Assembly (NCBI GenBank): GCA_013298325.1
Contig: JAAFHJ010000097.1
Coordinates: 1-8,472 of the forward strand
Length of the DNA stretch: 8,472 nt
From: Myxococcales bacterium
Lineage (GTDB): Bacteria; Myxococcota_A; Polyangia; Polyangiales; Polyangiaceae
Direction: 5' to 3'
In this document: piece by piece, positions 1 to 7,145 of the stretch
Layout: each line of letters begins with the position of its first letter
Numbering within the stretch: the first letter of the stretch is position 1
Program-made: the position numbers and the translations under genes
Notes under the pieces: model-generated
What the model saw: the letters and a program-made list of their open reading frames with translations, nothing else
What the model was told of the DNA's origin: nothing
Database searches by the model: none

Positions 1-1457
1 AGGTGGCCCCGGCAGTAGTCGGTCAGCGCCGCTGGGATGTCGCCGAGCGCTGCCAGTTCGGGGCGCCCCGCGACAAACGCAGCACCGACTTCGCCCCACT
101 TTTCGTCGGCAACAGCGACGACCGCCGCCTCGGCGATCGCCGGGTGCGCGAGCAGGATCGTCTCGATTTCTAACGGGAAAATGTTTTCCCCGCCGGAGAT
201 GTACATCTCCTTCTTTCGGCCGACGATGCGGTGGCAGCCGTCGGGTTCGCAGATCGCAAGGTCGCCGGTCTTGAGCCAACGGGTGCCGAAGGAATCGGTG
301 CAGAATGCAGCCTCTGTCTCCGCGGGGCGTCCGTCGTAGCCGCCGAAGAGGTGCATGCCGCCGATCCAGAGTTCGCCCGGTTCCCCCCGCGGCGCTTCGC
401 TGCCGTCATCGCGGGAGATGCGCGTGCGGATGCCGAAGAGGGGGAAGCCGACGGCGCCGCGCCGGTGGGGGAGGGGGACCTCCTCGGCGGCCATGTCGAA
501 GGTGTTGGGGCCGGCTTCGGTGAGCCCATAGCCGTTCCGGAGGAGGAGCCCGCGCGCCGCGTAGCGGGCATGGAGGGGCTCCGGGCAGGGGGCGCCACCG
601 CTGACGATTCGCCGGAGGTTTCCGAAGTCGGTCGTCGCAAAGGCAGGATTTTCAGCGAGATCGTGAAACATCGTTGGGACGCCAAACAAATGGGTCACCG
701 TCCTGCTCCCGATCAGCGCGAGCACCTGGCCCGCCTCAAAACCGCGCACGAGCACCGTCGCGCCGCCGCAAGCGACCATCGCCGTCGTGTAGACGAAGAG
801 ACCGCCGACGTGGAAAAGCGGCGCGGCGACAAGGGCGCGCGCATCTCGCCCGAGGCTCCACGAGGTCGCCGTCTGCACGGCGTTGGCCCACGCTTGCCGG
901 TAGGGGATCAATGCCCCTTTCGGCGTTCCGGTGCTCCCCCCCGTGTAGCAAATCACCCAGGGATCTTCTGGCGAAAGCTCAGGAAACGGCGGGCAGGCGG
1001 TGGTTTCGTGGCGGGCGTCTTCGAGGAGGTCTGGAAGGTCAATGCGCGGGACCGTACCAGAAATATGTGCATATTCTGAGCGCTTGACCAAGCTTGCCCG
1101 GCCGAGCTCCGCGCATGTCTCGTCGGTGACAAGCACGCGCGGCGCTTTGCTGGCGGCGAGGATCTCTCCGAGTTCGGAAGCCGACAATCGCATATTCAGC
1201 GTTTGAAGGACGGCACCTAGCTTGTTTGAAGCGAAGAGCAGATCCAGGTAACCGGAGTGGTTCTTCGCGAGCACGGCGATGCGATCGCCGTGGCCGACGC
1301 CATGGCGCGCCGCGAGGTGGGCGGCGAGCCGTTCGACGCGTGCATTCCACACGCGATACGTCGTGGAGTCGCCGGTGTCCGGGGCATCGTAGGCGATGAG
1401 GCCGATCGCCTCGGGCGCGGTCGCCGCCCGTGTGGCGAGCCAGTCGAGGGCACTCAC
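1..1457 (-). CDS. Acyl-CoA synthetase (AMP-forming), FadD/4-coumarate ligase-like; 3' end cut by window
   Basis: This is a class I adenylate-forming enzyme that activates a carboxylic acid with ATP and CoA to an acyl-CoA in the cytoplasm. I translated 485 residues from a GTG at 1457; the frame runs off the left edge without a stop. Core motifs are in the expected order: P-loop YTGGSTGTPKG (171-181), NGYGLTEAGP (308-317), WLKTGD (394-399, ATP-ribose Asp), and the hinge GRKKEMYISGGENIFP (413-428). The sequence ends at about the point where the C-terminal subdomain with the catalytic Lys (A10 motif) would follow, so perhaps 30-50 residues are missing. The start is chosen because GTG overlaps the TGA of phaC by 4 nt (GTGA) and gives a normal N-terminus (MSALDWLATRAA). 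I see no good Shine-Dalgarno, which fits re-initiation after phaC. The motifs resemble the medium/long-chain or aryl acid ligase group (COG0318-like) and differ from the long-chain synthetase two genes upstream. The substrate cannot be read from the sequence. Confidence 0.93.
   Translation of the reverse strand, partial: MSALDWLATRAATAPEAIGLIAYDAPDTGDSTTYRVWNARVERLAAHLAARHGVGHGDRIAVLAKNHSGYLDLLFASNKLGAVLQTLNMRLSASELGEILAASKAPRVLVTDETCAELGRASLVKRSEYAHISGTVPRIDLPDLLEDARHETTACPPFPELSPEDPWVICYTGGSTGTPKGALIPYRQAWANAVQTATSWSLGRDARALVAAPLFHVGGLFVYTTAMVACGGATVLVRGFEAGQVLALIGSRTVTHLFGVPTMFHDLAENPAFATTDFGNLRRIVSGGAPCPEPLHARYAARGLLLRNGYGLTEAGPNTFDMAAEEVPLPHRRGAVGFPLFGIRTRISRDDGSEAPRGEPGELWIGGMHLFGGYDGRPAETEAAFCTDSFGTRWLKTGDLAICEPDGCHRIVGRKKEMYISGGENIFPLEIETILLAHPAIAEAAVVAVADEKWGEVGAAFVAGRPELAALGDIPAALTDYCRGH
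1454..1457 (-). other. GTGA start/stop overlap, phaC to second acyl-CoA ligase
   Basis: TGA of phaC (1456-1454) and GTG of the next gene (1457-1455) share bases in a GTGA. No Shine-Dalgarno is clear before the GTG, so translation of the ligase probably depends on ribosomes terminating on phaC. Confidence 0.85.
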
Positions 1458-2515
1458 TCGGAGAGCGCGGGGCGCACCGGAGTCGCGTCTGCCTCAAGGA
1501 CCGGCGTCGAGCGATCGACCCAGAACTTGAAGAGCTTCGGCCAGAGCTTCGTCGTCGCCGACTTCGACACGACCGCGCCGACGTGGCTGCCGGAGAGGTG
1601 GAGCCACTCCTTGTCGGTTGCGCTGATTTCGTCGACGAGGGCGCGCGCCCCTTTCCACGGGACGATGTGGTCGTGTTCGAAGGTGACGACGTGGGTTGGG
1701 CACTTCACGTCGGAGAGATGGATGCGCTTTCCACTCAACTCGAAGGTGCCCCGAATGAGTGCATCATTCTGGTACAAGTCCTCGATATACCGGGTGAAAC
1801 AGGCACCCGGGAACGACACGCTGTCGTTGCCCCAGGTCTCCAACGCGAGGAACCCCTCGAAGGACTCGTCGTCCCACTGGCGGTCGAGAACGTGGACCGC
1901 CTTCGAAAGATCGAGGGTCGGCCGAAGCATCTTGAAGGTCGCGTGGAGGAGCTGCCAGGGGACGTTCCCAAGGCCGTCGGCGATCGCCTTCGGCTTGAGG
2001 GTGGTGACGTTCGTCCACTTGGAAAGAAGGCCGTCGTCGGAGAAGACGATCGGCGTCGCGAGCGCCGTCAGCGTGAGGACCTTCTCCGGGCGGAGCGCCG
2101 TGTGGCAGACGGCCATCGTCCCGCCGAGGCAGTAGCCGAGGACGTGGATTTTCTCGACGCCCGCCGTCGTTGCCGTCTTCTTGATCGCGCGCCCGACGTA
2201 GCGATCGAAGATCGTGTCGAGCGAGAGGTAGCGATCCTCGTCCCCCGGCGTCCCCCAATCGATGCAGTATACATCGAAGCCTTGGAGGCAAAGCCACTCG
2301 GCAAAGCTCTTCCCCGGCAGAAGGTCGAGGACGTAGTGGCGATTGATGAGCGACGGCACAAGCAGGACCGGCTCCGTGTATTTTACAACGGCGCCCGGTA
2401 CTTGATACCGAAGCAATTTCCACTTGTTCTCTTCATGAACGACGACGTGCGGCGTCGTTCCGACCGGCGGCAGCTTTCGAAACGGGAGTTCAAGGACTCG
2501 CTTCAGGCCACGCAT
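1454..2515 (-). CDS. phaC: Class III-type poly(3-hydroxyalkanoate) synthase, PhaC
   Basis: PhaC polymerises (R)-3-hydroxyacyl-CoA into polyhydroxyalkanoate at the granule surface, releasing CoA. The protein has 353 residues, close to class III PhaC (about 355) and well below class I/II (about 560-600). It has an alpha/beta-hydrolase fold with Cys in the lipase-like box, GYCLGGT (Cys129), the Asp in EHDHIVPW (Asp282) and the His in SGSHVGA (His311). The spacings of 153 and 29 residues equal those of the A. vinosum triad C149/D302/H331. The family stretch FDVYCIDWGTP (about 80-90) is also present. The frame is open back to 2653, but the extra 46 residues are Arg-rich and lie over the end of the upstream ligase. 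I chose the ATG at 2515, which forms TGATG with the ligase stop and has GGGGAG 7 nt upstream. Class III PhaC needs a partner (PhaE), and the small ORF at 4586-4266 is the candidate. The box reads GYCLGG rather than the GICQGG I recall for A. vinosum. Another acyl-transfer role remains possible. Confidence 0.92.
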   Translation of the reverse strand: MRGLKRVLELPFRKLPPVGTTPHVVVHEENKWKLLRYQVPGAVVKYTEPVLLVPSLINRHYVLDLLPGKSFAEWLCLQGFDVYCIDWGTPGDEDRYLSLDTIFDRYVGRAIKKTATTAGVEKIHVLGYCLGGTMAVCHTALRPEKVLTLTALATPIVFSDDGLLSKWTNVTTLKPKAIADGLGNVPWQLLHATFKMLRPTLDLSKAVHVLDRQWDDESFEGFLALETWGNDSVSFPGACFTRYIEDLYQNDALIRGTFELSGKRIHLSDVKCPTHVVTFEHDHIVPWKGARALVDEISATDKEWLHLSGSHVGAVVSKSATTKLWPKLFKFWVDRSTPVLEADATPVRPALSE

Positions 2516-2517
2516 CA
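2513..2517 (-). other. TGATG start/stop overlap, long-chain ligase to phaC
   Basis: The ligase TGA (2517-2515) and the phaC ATG (2515-2513) share one base. GGGGAG at 2528-2523, 7 nt before the ATG, serves as ribosome site within the ligase 3' end. This junction fixes the phaC start and rules out the 46-residue upstream extension. Confidence 0.85.
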
Positions 2518-4269
2518 GCCGGCTCCCCGCGTGTCGATGTAGAGGTTCACGAAGGTCTCTTTGAACTTCGCGTAGACCTGCTTGCGTCGCACCTTGAGGG
2601 TCGCCGTGAGCTCGCCCCCTTCGACGGTGAGCGGCTTTTCGACGAGCGCCCACTTCTTGATCGATTCGTAGCTCGCAAGCTTCTCATTCACACGCGCGAC
2701 GACGCCTTCGAGAGCCGCCTTCAAATCGGGAGACTCGAGGCTCCCGAACTGAGCGACCGCGTTTTCGACATTCGGCCAAATCCCGGCGACGAGGAACTTT
2801 TCGCCGTCACCGTAGACGACCGCATGGGCGACGAGCGGCTCGTCTTGGAAGCGCTGCTCGATGTTCGCCGGGGGGACGTTCTTGCCGCCGGCCGTCACAA
2901 GGATGTCCTTCTTGCGGTCGACGATCTTGAGGAAGCCGTCTTCGGTCCACTCGCCGACATCGCCGGTCTTTAGCCAGCCGTCCTCGGTGAAGGCCTCCTT
3001 CGAGGCGACCGGATCCTTGTGGTAGCCGCGGAAGATGTTCGGCCCCTTGGCGAGGATCTCGCCGTCTTCGGCGAGCTGGATCGTCACCGAGGGGATCGGC
3101 TTGCCGACGGTGTCGAAGCGGTGGGCTTTGTGGGTATTGAAGGTCAGCGTCGGCGAGGCTTCCGTGAGCCCATAGCCTTCAATGATCAGGAGACCATTCG
3201 CTTTGAAGAATTCCTTCACTTCCCGTTTGAGGCCGGCGCCGCCGGAGAGGCAAAACCGGAGCCGCCCGCCCGTGACTTCCGCGAGCTTCGCCTGCTGCTC
3301 TTCGGCGTTCGGCTCGCTGCCGTCGGCCTTCGGAGCCTTCGCGAGCGTCGCGAACTTCTCCCAGAGGGAGGGGACGCTCATGAACACGTGGGGGCGAACT
3401 TCCGTGAGCTTCGGGAGGACGTTCTTGACGTCGACCAAGTAGGTCTCGAAGCCGAGCGTGTTCCCGAGGCAGGCTTCGCCGAAGCCGAAAATGTGGCTCA
3501 TCGGGAGCCAGAGGAGGTCGACATCCCCTTCGCTGACGAGGGGGCCATTGCACTCGAGCCAGTCGCGCCCGTTCGTGCCGACGTTGTTGTGCGTAAGCGG
3601 AACTCCCTTGGGATTTCCAGAGGTTCCGCTCGTGTAGAGCATCACCGCGTCGTCCTCGAGGGAGACGGAGTTCATCCGGCTCTCAAAGGCATTTGTGTCG
3701 GCGGCGTGGAGCTTCGCCCCCGCTTCCATCAATGCGGAAAACGGCACGATCGCGGCGGCTAGCGCTTCCGCCGACGGGACCTTCACGCCGCGGGCGGTGA
3801 GCGCCTCGACCGCCTTTTCGACGGAGAGCTTGGCGCCGAGGAGGACGATCGTCTTGAGGGGGCCGGACGTGTCCCAGCTCTCCAGCGCGCGCTCCAGGAG
3901 CGTCTGTCCGTCCACGAAGAGGGCGACGGCGTCGCTGTGGGAGAGCACGTAGCTCGCCTGCTCGACGGTGCTTGCAGGATACACGGGAACCATCACACCG
4001 CCGGCCGCCTGGATGCCGAGCGCCGACGAGATCCACTCGACCCGGTTCGCCGAGAAAATGGCGGCGCGATCGCCACGGGCAAGGCCCCGCTGGGCAAGGA
4101 CGAGGCCAACGGCACGGATTTGCTCGGCAAATGCGTTCCAGGTTACCGTGTCCCAGGTCCCGGGCCCGCGGTCGATGTAGAAGCGGACGGCGTCGCCACG
4201 AACGGGGAGCTGATCGAAGACGGCGCGGGGGGCGATGCGAAGTTCTTGGTAGGCGGCGAAGTCGATCAC
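2515..4269 (-). CDS. Long-chain fatty acid--CoA ligase (AMP-forming)
   Basis: This 584-residue enzyme activates long-chain fatty acids to acyl-CoA with ATP. It matches the long-chain synthetase group (COG1022-like, as in mycobacterial FadD15) in length and motifs: P-loop YTSGTSGNPKG (212-222), LPMSHIFG (255-262), EGYGLTEA (364-371), GWLKTGD (431-437, ribose-binding Asp437), the hinge DRKKDILVTAGGKNVPP (451-467), and a C-terminal ELTATLKVRRK with Lys559 in the catalytic A10 position. All key residues are present, so it should be active. The start is GTG at 4269, overlapping the preceding stop as GTGA, with AAGGAGA 6 nt upstream (4282-4276). Its TGA shares one base with the phaC ATG. Position between the candidate synthase subunit and phaC suggests it supplies acyl-CoA to the same pathway. 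Ligation alone does not yield the (R)-3-hydroxy form that PhaC uses, so beta-oxidation plus a hydratase, or direct activation of hydroxy acids, would be needed. Chain-length preference is inferred from family only. Confidence 0.94.
   Translation of the reverse strand: MIDFAAYQELRIAPRAVFDQLPVRGDAVRFYIDRGPGTWDTVTWNAFAEQIRAVGLVLAQRGLARGDRAAIFSANRVEWISSALGIQAAGGVMVPVYPASTVEQASYVLSHSDAVALFVDGQTLLERALESWDTSGPLKTIVLLGAKLSVEKAVEALTARGVKVPSAEALAAAIVPFSALMEAGAKLHAADTNAFESRMNSVSLEDDAVMLYTSGTSGNPKGVPLTHNNVGTNGRDWLECNGPLVSEGDVDLLWLPMSHIFGFGEACLGNTLGFETYLVDVKNVLPKLTEVRPHVFMSVPSLWEKFATLAKAPKADGSEPNAEEQQAKLAEVTGGRLRFCLSGGAGLKREVKEFFKANGLLIIEGYGLTEASPTLTFNTHKAHRFDTVGKPIPSVTIQLAEDGEILAKGPNIFRGYHKDPVASKEAFTEDGWLKTGDVGEWTEDGFLKIVDRKKDILVTAGGKNVPPANIEQRFQDEPLVAHAVVYGDGEKFLVAGIWPNVENAVAQFGSLESPDLKAALEGVVARVNEKLASYESIKKWALVEKPLTVEGGELTATLKVRRKQVYAKFKETFVNLYIDTRGAG
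4266..4269 (-). other. GTGA overlap, small subunit to long-chain ligase
   Basis: TGA (4268-4266) of the small coiled-coil gene overlaps GTG (4269-4267) of the ligase. The ligase also has its own strong ribosome site, AAGGAGA (4282-4276), 6 nt upstream of the GTG. Confidence 0.88.
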
Positions 4270-4586
4270 GGCTGGTCTCCTTGGGTCGTGCGCGCCGCCT
4301 TGGCGTCGTCGAGCTTCTCCTCGAGGTCGACGATGCGGCTGTTGAGTTCGTTGAGCAGGTGGAGCGTCCGCTCCTGGTCGTTCTTCGTGGCGAGGCCGAG
4401 CGTACCGAGGGCCCCCTCGCGGAGGCGGTTGAAGCGGCGGAAGCCCTTCGCGGCCGACGTGACGAGCTGGGCGGCCGGCTCCAGGATCAATGGGTTACGG
4501 AGCGCCCCTTCCAGCGCCTCCGAGACCTTTCCATCCCAGCGATCAAACCGCTTTTTAAATCCGTCCCAGAGGGCCATCGCCTTCAT
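4266..4586 (-). CDS. Small coiled-coil protein, candidate PHA synthase accessory subunit (PhaE/PhaR/phasin-like)
   Basis: This 106-residue protein is soluble, with no signal peptide or membrane segment. The N-terminal half is amphipathic (MKAMALWDGFKKRFDRWDGK). The second half has LGLATKNDQER (63-73) followed by a heptad-like helix, LHLLNELNSRIVDLEEKLDD (75-94). As I recall them, PhaE/PhaR subunits and phasins end in a similar 'LPTR + polar residues, then short coiled coil' module that contacts PhaC or the granule. That resemblance and the location two genes upstream of a class III phaC are the basis for the call. PhaE is usually over 300 residues and PhaR about 200, so this would be a minimal version. 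An in-frame GTG at 4589 and an ATG at 4577 are alternatives; ATG 4586 is preferred because GAGGAG lies 6 nt upstream. The stop overlaps the next gene's GTG by 4 nt. It could instead be a phasin or an unrelated scaffold. Existence of the gene is well supported, its function less so. Confidence 0.72.
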   Translation of the reverse strand: MKAMALWDGFKKRFDRWDGKVSEALEGALRNPLILEPAAQLVTSAAKGFRRFNRLREGALGTLGLATKNDQERTLHLLNELNSRIVDLEEKLDDAKAARTTQGDQP

Positions 4587-4639
4587 CACTCACTCCTCGT
4601 CGTCGTCCGTTGCGTGCGTTCTCAGATTCGTCGAAACTT
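4587..4639 (-). other. 53-bp gap between envelope half and PHA half
   Basis: This is the longest untranslated stretch in the window. It contains the ribosome site of the small coiled-coil gene and a short GAC-repeat run. I see no inverted repeat with a T-tract that would end transcription and no convincing -35/-10 pair. Read-through from the envelope genes into the PHA genes is therefore likely, but a weak promoter here or inside the lipoprotein gene cannot be excluded by eye. Confidence 0.6.
4593..4598 (-). promoter_or_regulatory. Ribosome binding site GAGGAG of the small coiled-coil gene
   Basis: GAGGAG sits 6 nt before the ATG at 4586. The spacing decides between three possible starts: 3 nt would remain before the GTG at 4589 and 15 nt before the ATG at 4577, so ATG 4586 is best placed. 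Confidence 0.75.
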
Positions 4640-5515
4640 CTACGGTGCGAGCCCGATGCGTCGAAGCTCGGCCGCCTCCGAGAAGTCCGGGTTGGTGTCG
4701 CCCGTCTTCGCTACGGCGCGCGCGACCTCGCCGTAGCACTCGGAAATATATTGAATTTGACGGGTCGTCGTCGCGACACCGGCCGCCGGCGTGACGACCG
4801 CCGTCGTTCGGATCGCGTGCGCTTCGGTGAACGTCAAATCGGGGAGGATCAAGCGCCCAAGGGCGACGTCTTCCGAACTGTAGGTGTCTTTCCCCGCGTA
4901 GGGCTGCCCAGCGACGACGCCGTTTCGAATCGTCCCTTCGACGTTCCACTTGGCGCCCGGGGCGAGCGGAAAGGGGAATACGCGAATGGGCGTTTCGTAG
5001 AGAAGGATCGTTTGACCATTTGCCGGCTTCTCTTCCGCGGAGACGAGCCCGTGGAGGTACAGACCGTCGTCGGCGATGTGATAGACGGCGTCCAAGGTAC
5101 CGGCGGCATCGAAGGGGGTCGCGAAGGTGGCGCCGCCCGCCTTGCTTGCGTACCAAAGGCCGTCCAATTTCTTGGCGGCGACTTTGAAGCTTCGATCATC
5201 TTTGAAAGAGTCGCCGAAGTCCCAGGTGCGCGCGCCGGTGTCGGCGACGGTGCCGCTTGCGTTCACCGCGCGGGTCGTCCCCGAGGGGTTCACCAGGAAC
5301 TGGGCGACGGCGCCGAAGGTCGGGGCCATCTCGCTCGCCTCCAGCTTTCCATCACGGTTGGGGAGGCAGGTGATCTCCGTGCTGGGCGACTCGTAGGGGG
5401 AGTAATTCGGGACGTAGGAGAGGTTGTCGCCGCAGGCGGTGGCGAAGGTCGCGAGGGCAGCGGTTCCGGCGAGCACGGGGAGTACGCGGGCGAGAATCAA
5501 AGGGAGTTTGCGCAT
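4640..5515 (-). CDS. Lipoprotein, paralogue of the partial gene at the right edge
   Basis: I do not recognise a named family. From ATG 5515 the product has 291 residues, beginning with a lipoprotein-type signal: MRK, a hydrophobic stretch (residues 11-27) and Cys28 after ATFATA. The residue at -3 is Ala rather than the usual Leu, so the lipobox is loose. Residue +2 is Gly, which would not retain it in the inner membrane by the E. coli rule. A Cys-Leu-Pro-Asn segment followed by RDGKLEASE near residue 50-60 looks like a degenerate EF-hand-type loop. The C-terminal block has QYISECYG, then a spacer, then EAAELRR, and it aligns with the end of the protein at 8472-8152. The open frame extends upstream to a GTG at 5566, inside the barrel gene, but the signal peptide favours 5515. 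The ribosome site is weak (GAGG 11 nt upstream). It follows the barrel gene by 25 nt and probably works with it in the envelope. Confidence 0.82.
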   Translation of the reverse strand: MRKLPLILARVLPVLAGTAALATFATACGDNLSYVPNYSPYESPSTEITCLPNRDGKLEASEMAPTFGAVAQFLVNPSGTTRAVNASGTVADTGARTWDFGDSFKDDRSFKVAAKKLDGLWYASKAGGATFATPFDAAGTLDAVYHIADDGLYLHGLVSAEEKPANGQTILLYETPIRVFPFPLAPGAKWNVEGTIRNGVVAGQPYAGKDTYSSEDVALGRLILPDLTFTEAHAIRTTAVVTPAAGVATTTRQIQYISECYGEVARAVAKTGDTNPDFSEAAELRRIGLAP

Positions 5516-5540
5516 GATTTTCTGGGCCTCAATGCTCGGT

Positions 5541-7145
5541 TCAAAAGGCGAAAACGGCGCGAACACGCGCGAGCTGCGCCGGCTTGGCCGGAAGCGCTAG
5601 AGTCGGGTTGTCGAGGCCGCTGAGCGGAAAGAGAACCGCGTAATCAAAGGCGAGAAGGAGCCCGTCGCGCGAATGGTAGACGAGGCTCGGATCGATCTCG
5701 ACGCCGAGGGGGGATTTGCCGCCCGGGGTCGAACTCGCGTAGTTAGCTGCGCTATACACGCCGAAAACCTGAGTCTCCAAGCGGCCTTGTGCGTTCTTGA
5801 AGACGTCGAAGCGGAAGTGGGGGCGCACGTAGACCGTGTCGGTGACCGTCCCGATGATCTCGCGGAAGAGGATCCGGTCGATGCGGTAGTCGGAGTGGAA
5901 GCGGAAGTTGTTCGCCGTTGTGTCGTAGGGGGGATTCGCCTGGGCGCCGTCGAGGTCGCCAGCCTGGGGCGCCTTCTGGGTGGTGCCCGGGTAGGCGCCG
6001 AAGCCGGGGGCGCGGTCGCCGCTGGCGTAGCCAAAGTCGAGGCCGACGCCGGCGATGTCGTCAGGGTCGCCGTACTCGCTCTCGACGGCGAGACCGAGCT
6101 GCTTCGACGTGATCGGATCCCGGAGTTCGAGGCCGGGCAACAGGGAGGCCTGGCCGATCTTCGCGTAAAGAGAAGCGATTTCCCCTTCGACGCGGAAGTG
6201 CTTGCCGATGATGCGCAACCAACCGTCGACGGCGGTCGCGGAAAAATCGCGCCCGGTCACCTGCGTCGGCCCGATCGGCGTCGCCGACGTGCCGGGGAGG
6301 TAGGCGGCCGGCACGTCGCGGTTTTGCCAGCGCTGCGAGAAGTAGCCACCATAATCAATGGTGATTTTGTCGGCCTTCTTGCGACGAGCAATCGTCTTTG
6401 GGCTGTGCCACTTCATCGCGGCGAGGGTGACGGTCGGCGTGTTCGCCGAGGGGGAAAGGCCGATGGAGCGCTGGCCGTCCTTGCGGAGGGGCCCCTGGAC
6501 CGTCGACGAAAGATCGAACGCTGCCGCGAAGATATGGCCGACAGCCGGTGCTGCGAAGGCGATGCGATCGACGGCGTCGCCGGAATCGCAGTCCGAGCAG
6601 TCGCCGCCGTTGGCGAGCATGCCGAGGCCCCATTGGTTGCCCATGCGGCCGACGGCGAGGAGACCAAACGGCGTTGAGGCCTCCGCCCAAGCGCGTTTGA
6701 CGCGGAAGGCGCGGCCATTGTTGGAGCCATTGGCCGGCAATTGAGTCGACGTCGTCGAGGGGACGCCTTGCGCCTCGGAGCCCCATTGAAGGTTGTCGAG
6801 GACGTCGATGCGGCTCTTCACCGCGATGCCGCCGAACGGGGCATAGACGGCGACGTCGGTCCGGAAGCGGGTGTCGGCGTGGAGGAGCGTCTGCCCCTTT
6901 ACGTTGTCGACGGGGACCGGAAAGAGGAGCTGGCCGGAGGGGGTCGGCCCGCGGTCGAGATCGAGGTTCACGAGCGCCTCGCCGCGGGTACGGAACGAGC
7001 CGGTGAGGACGACGGTCGTCTTCTCGCGCGGGGTAATATCCTGGCCGACGTCGGTAAACCCGGTGGCGTGGGCTTCCGTGGAGAATGCACCTAGTGCGGC
7101 GATGCCACTCGCGAAGGCGAGGAGGCTACGATGGGCGCCCCTCAC
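5541..7145 (-). CDS. Outer-membrane beta-barrel protein (possibly TIGR04551-type)
   Basis: This 534-residue exported protein has a signal peptide (MRGAHRSLLAFASGIAALGA) with probable cleavage after TEAHA (residue 27). The mature part is rich in alternating polar/hydrophobic stretches with aromatic ends, and it finishes in VRAVFAF: a C-terminal Phe is typical of proteins inserted by the BAM complex. A conserved-looking centre reads GRMGNQWGLGMLANGGDC (167-184), running into SDCDSGDAVDR; it includes a CxxC (Cys183/Cys186) amid Asp residues. That region and the length remind me of TIGR04551, a family of unknown function I associate with myxobacteria; this is from memory and untested. Start GTG 7145 overlaps the hydrolase stop by 4 nt (GTGA), with GGAGG 4 nt upstream, a short spacer. 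Its neighbours are a lipoprotein hydrolase and a lipoprotein, so a role in passage of a lipophilic substrate or product is plausible but inferred. A structural or porin role is equally open. Confidence 0.82.
   Translation of the reverse strand: MRGAHRSLLAFASGIAALGAFSTEAHATGFTDVGQDITPREKTTVVLTGSFRTRGEALVNLDLDRGPTPSGQLLFPVPVDNVKGQTLLHADTRFRTDVAVYAPFGGIAVKSRIDVLDNLQWGSEAQGVPSTTSTQLPANGSNNGRAFRVKRAWAEASTPFGLLAVGRMGNQWGLGMLANGGDCSDCDSGDAVDRIAFAAPAVGHIFAAAFDLSSTVQGPLRKDGQRSIGLSPSANTPTVTLAAMKWHSPKTIARRKKADKITIDYGGYFSQRWQNRDVPAAYLPGTSATPIGPTQVTGRDFSATAVDGWLRIIGKHFRVEGEIASLYAKIGQASLLPGLELRDPITSKQLGLAVESEYGDPDDIAGVGLDFGYASGDRAPGFGAYPGTTQKAPQAGDLDGAQANPPYDTTANNFRFHSDYRIDRILFREIIGTVTDTVYVRPHFRFDVFKNAQGRLETQVFGVYSAANYASSTPGGKSPLGVEIDPSLVYHSRDGLLLAFDYAVLFPLSGLDNPTLALPAKPAQLARVRAVFAF
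7142..7145 (-). other. GTGA overlap, hydrolase to beta-barrel
   Basis: The hydrolase TGA (7144-7142) overlaps the GTG start (7145-7143) of the outer-membrane protein. GGAGG at 7154-7150 is only 4 nt from the GTG. This couples an envelope hydrolase with an outer-membrane barrel at translation. Confidence 0.85.

Noticed and set aside
231..1079. Plus-strand open frame of 282 codons
   Set aside because: It is antisense to the ligase, which has all adenylation motifs. The product is Arg/Ala/Gly-rich with no recognisable domain; such shadows are expected in GC-rich DNA.
1430..2542. Plus-strand open frame of 370 codons opposite phaC
   Set aside because: Full-length overlap with phaC, whose triad and length fit its family. 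The antisense product has no motif or ribosome site.
2516..2653. 46-residue N-terminal extension of PhaC
   Set aside because: Arg/His-rich, lies over the C-terminal end of the ligase, and makes the protein longer than class III PhaC. ATG 2515 has the TGATG junction and a ribosome site.
3019..3762. Plus-strand open frame of 247 codons opposite the long-chain ligase
   Set aside because: It mirrors ligase codons with third-position GC; no domain is visible.
4596..4607. Short GAC repeat before the small coiled-coil gene
   Set aside because: Only three units; consistent with chance in GC-rich DNA next to the ribosome site.
4590..5156. Minus-strand open frame of 188 codons across the lipoprotein 3' end
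   Set aside because: It is an Arg-rich out-of-frame reading of the lipoprotein gene and the gap.
5516..5566. 17-residue upstream start of the lipoprotein (GTG 5566)
   Set aside because: It would place a non-signal segment before the MRK-hydrophobic-Cys signal and overlap the barrel's last codons.
5673..6677. Plus-strand open frame of 334 codons opposite the barrel gene
   Set aside because: Val/Ala/Glu/Arg-rich antisense shadow. The minus-strand frame has a signal peptide and terminal Phe.
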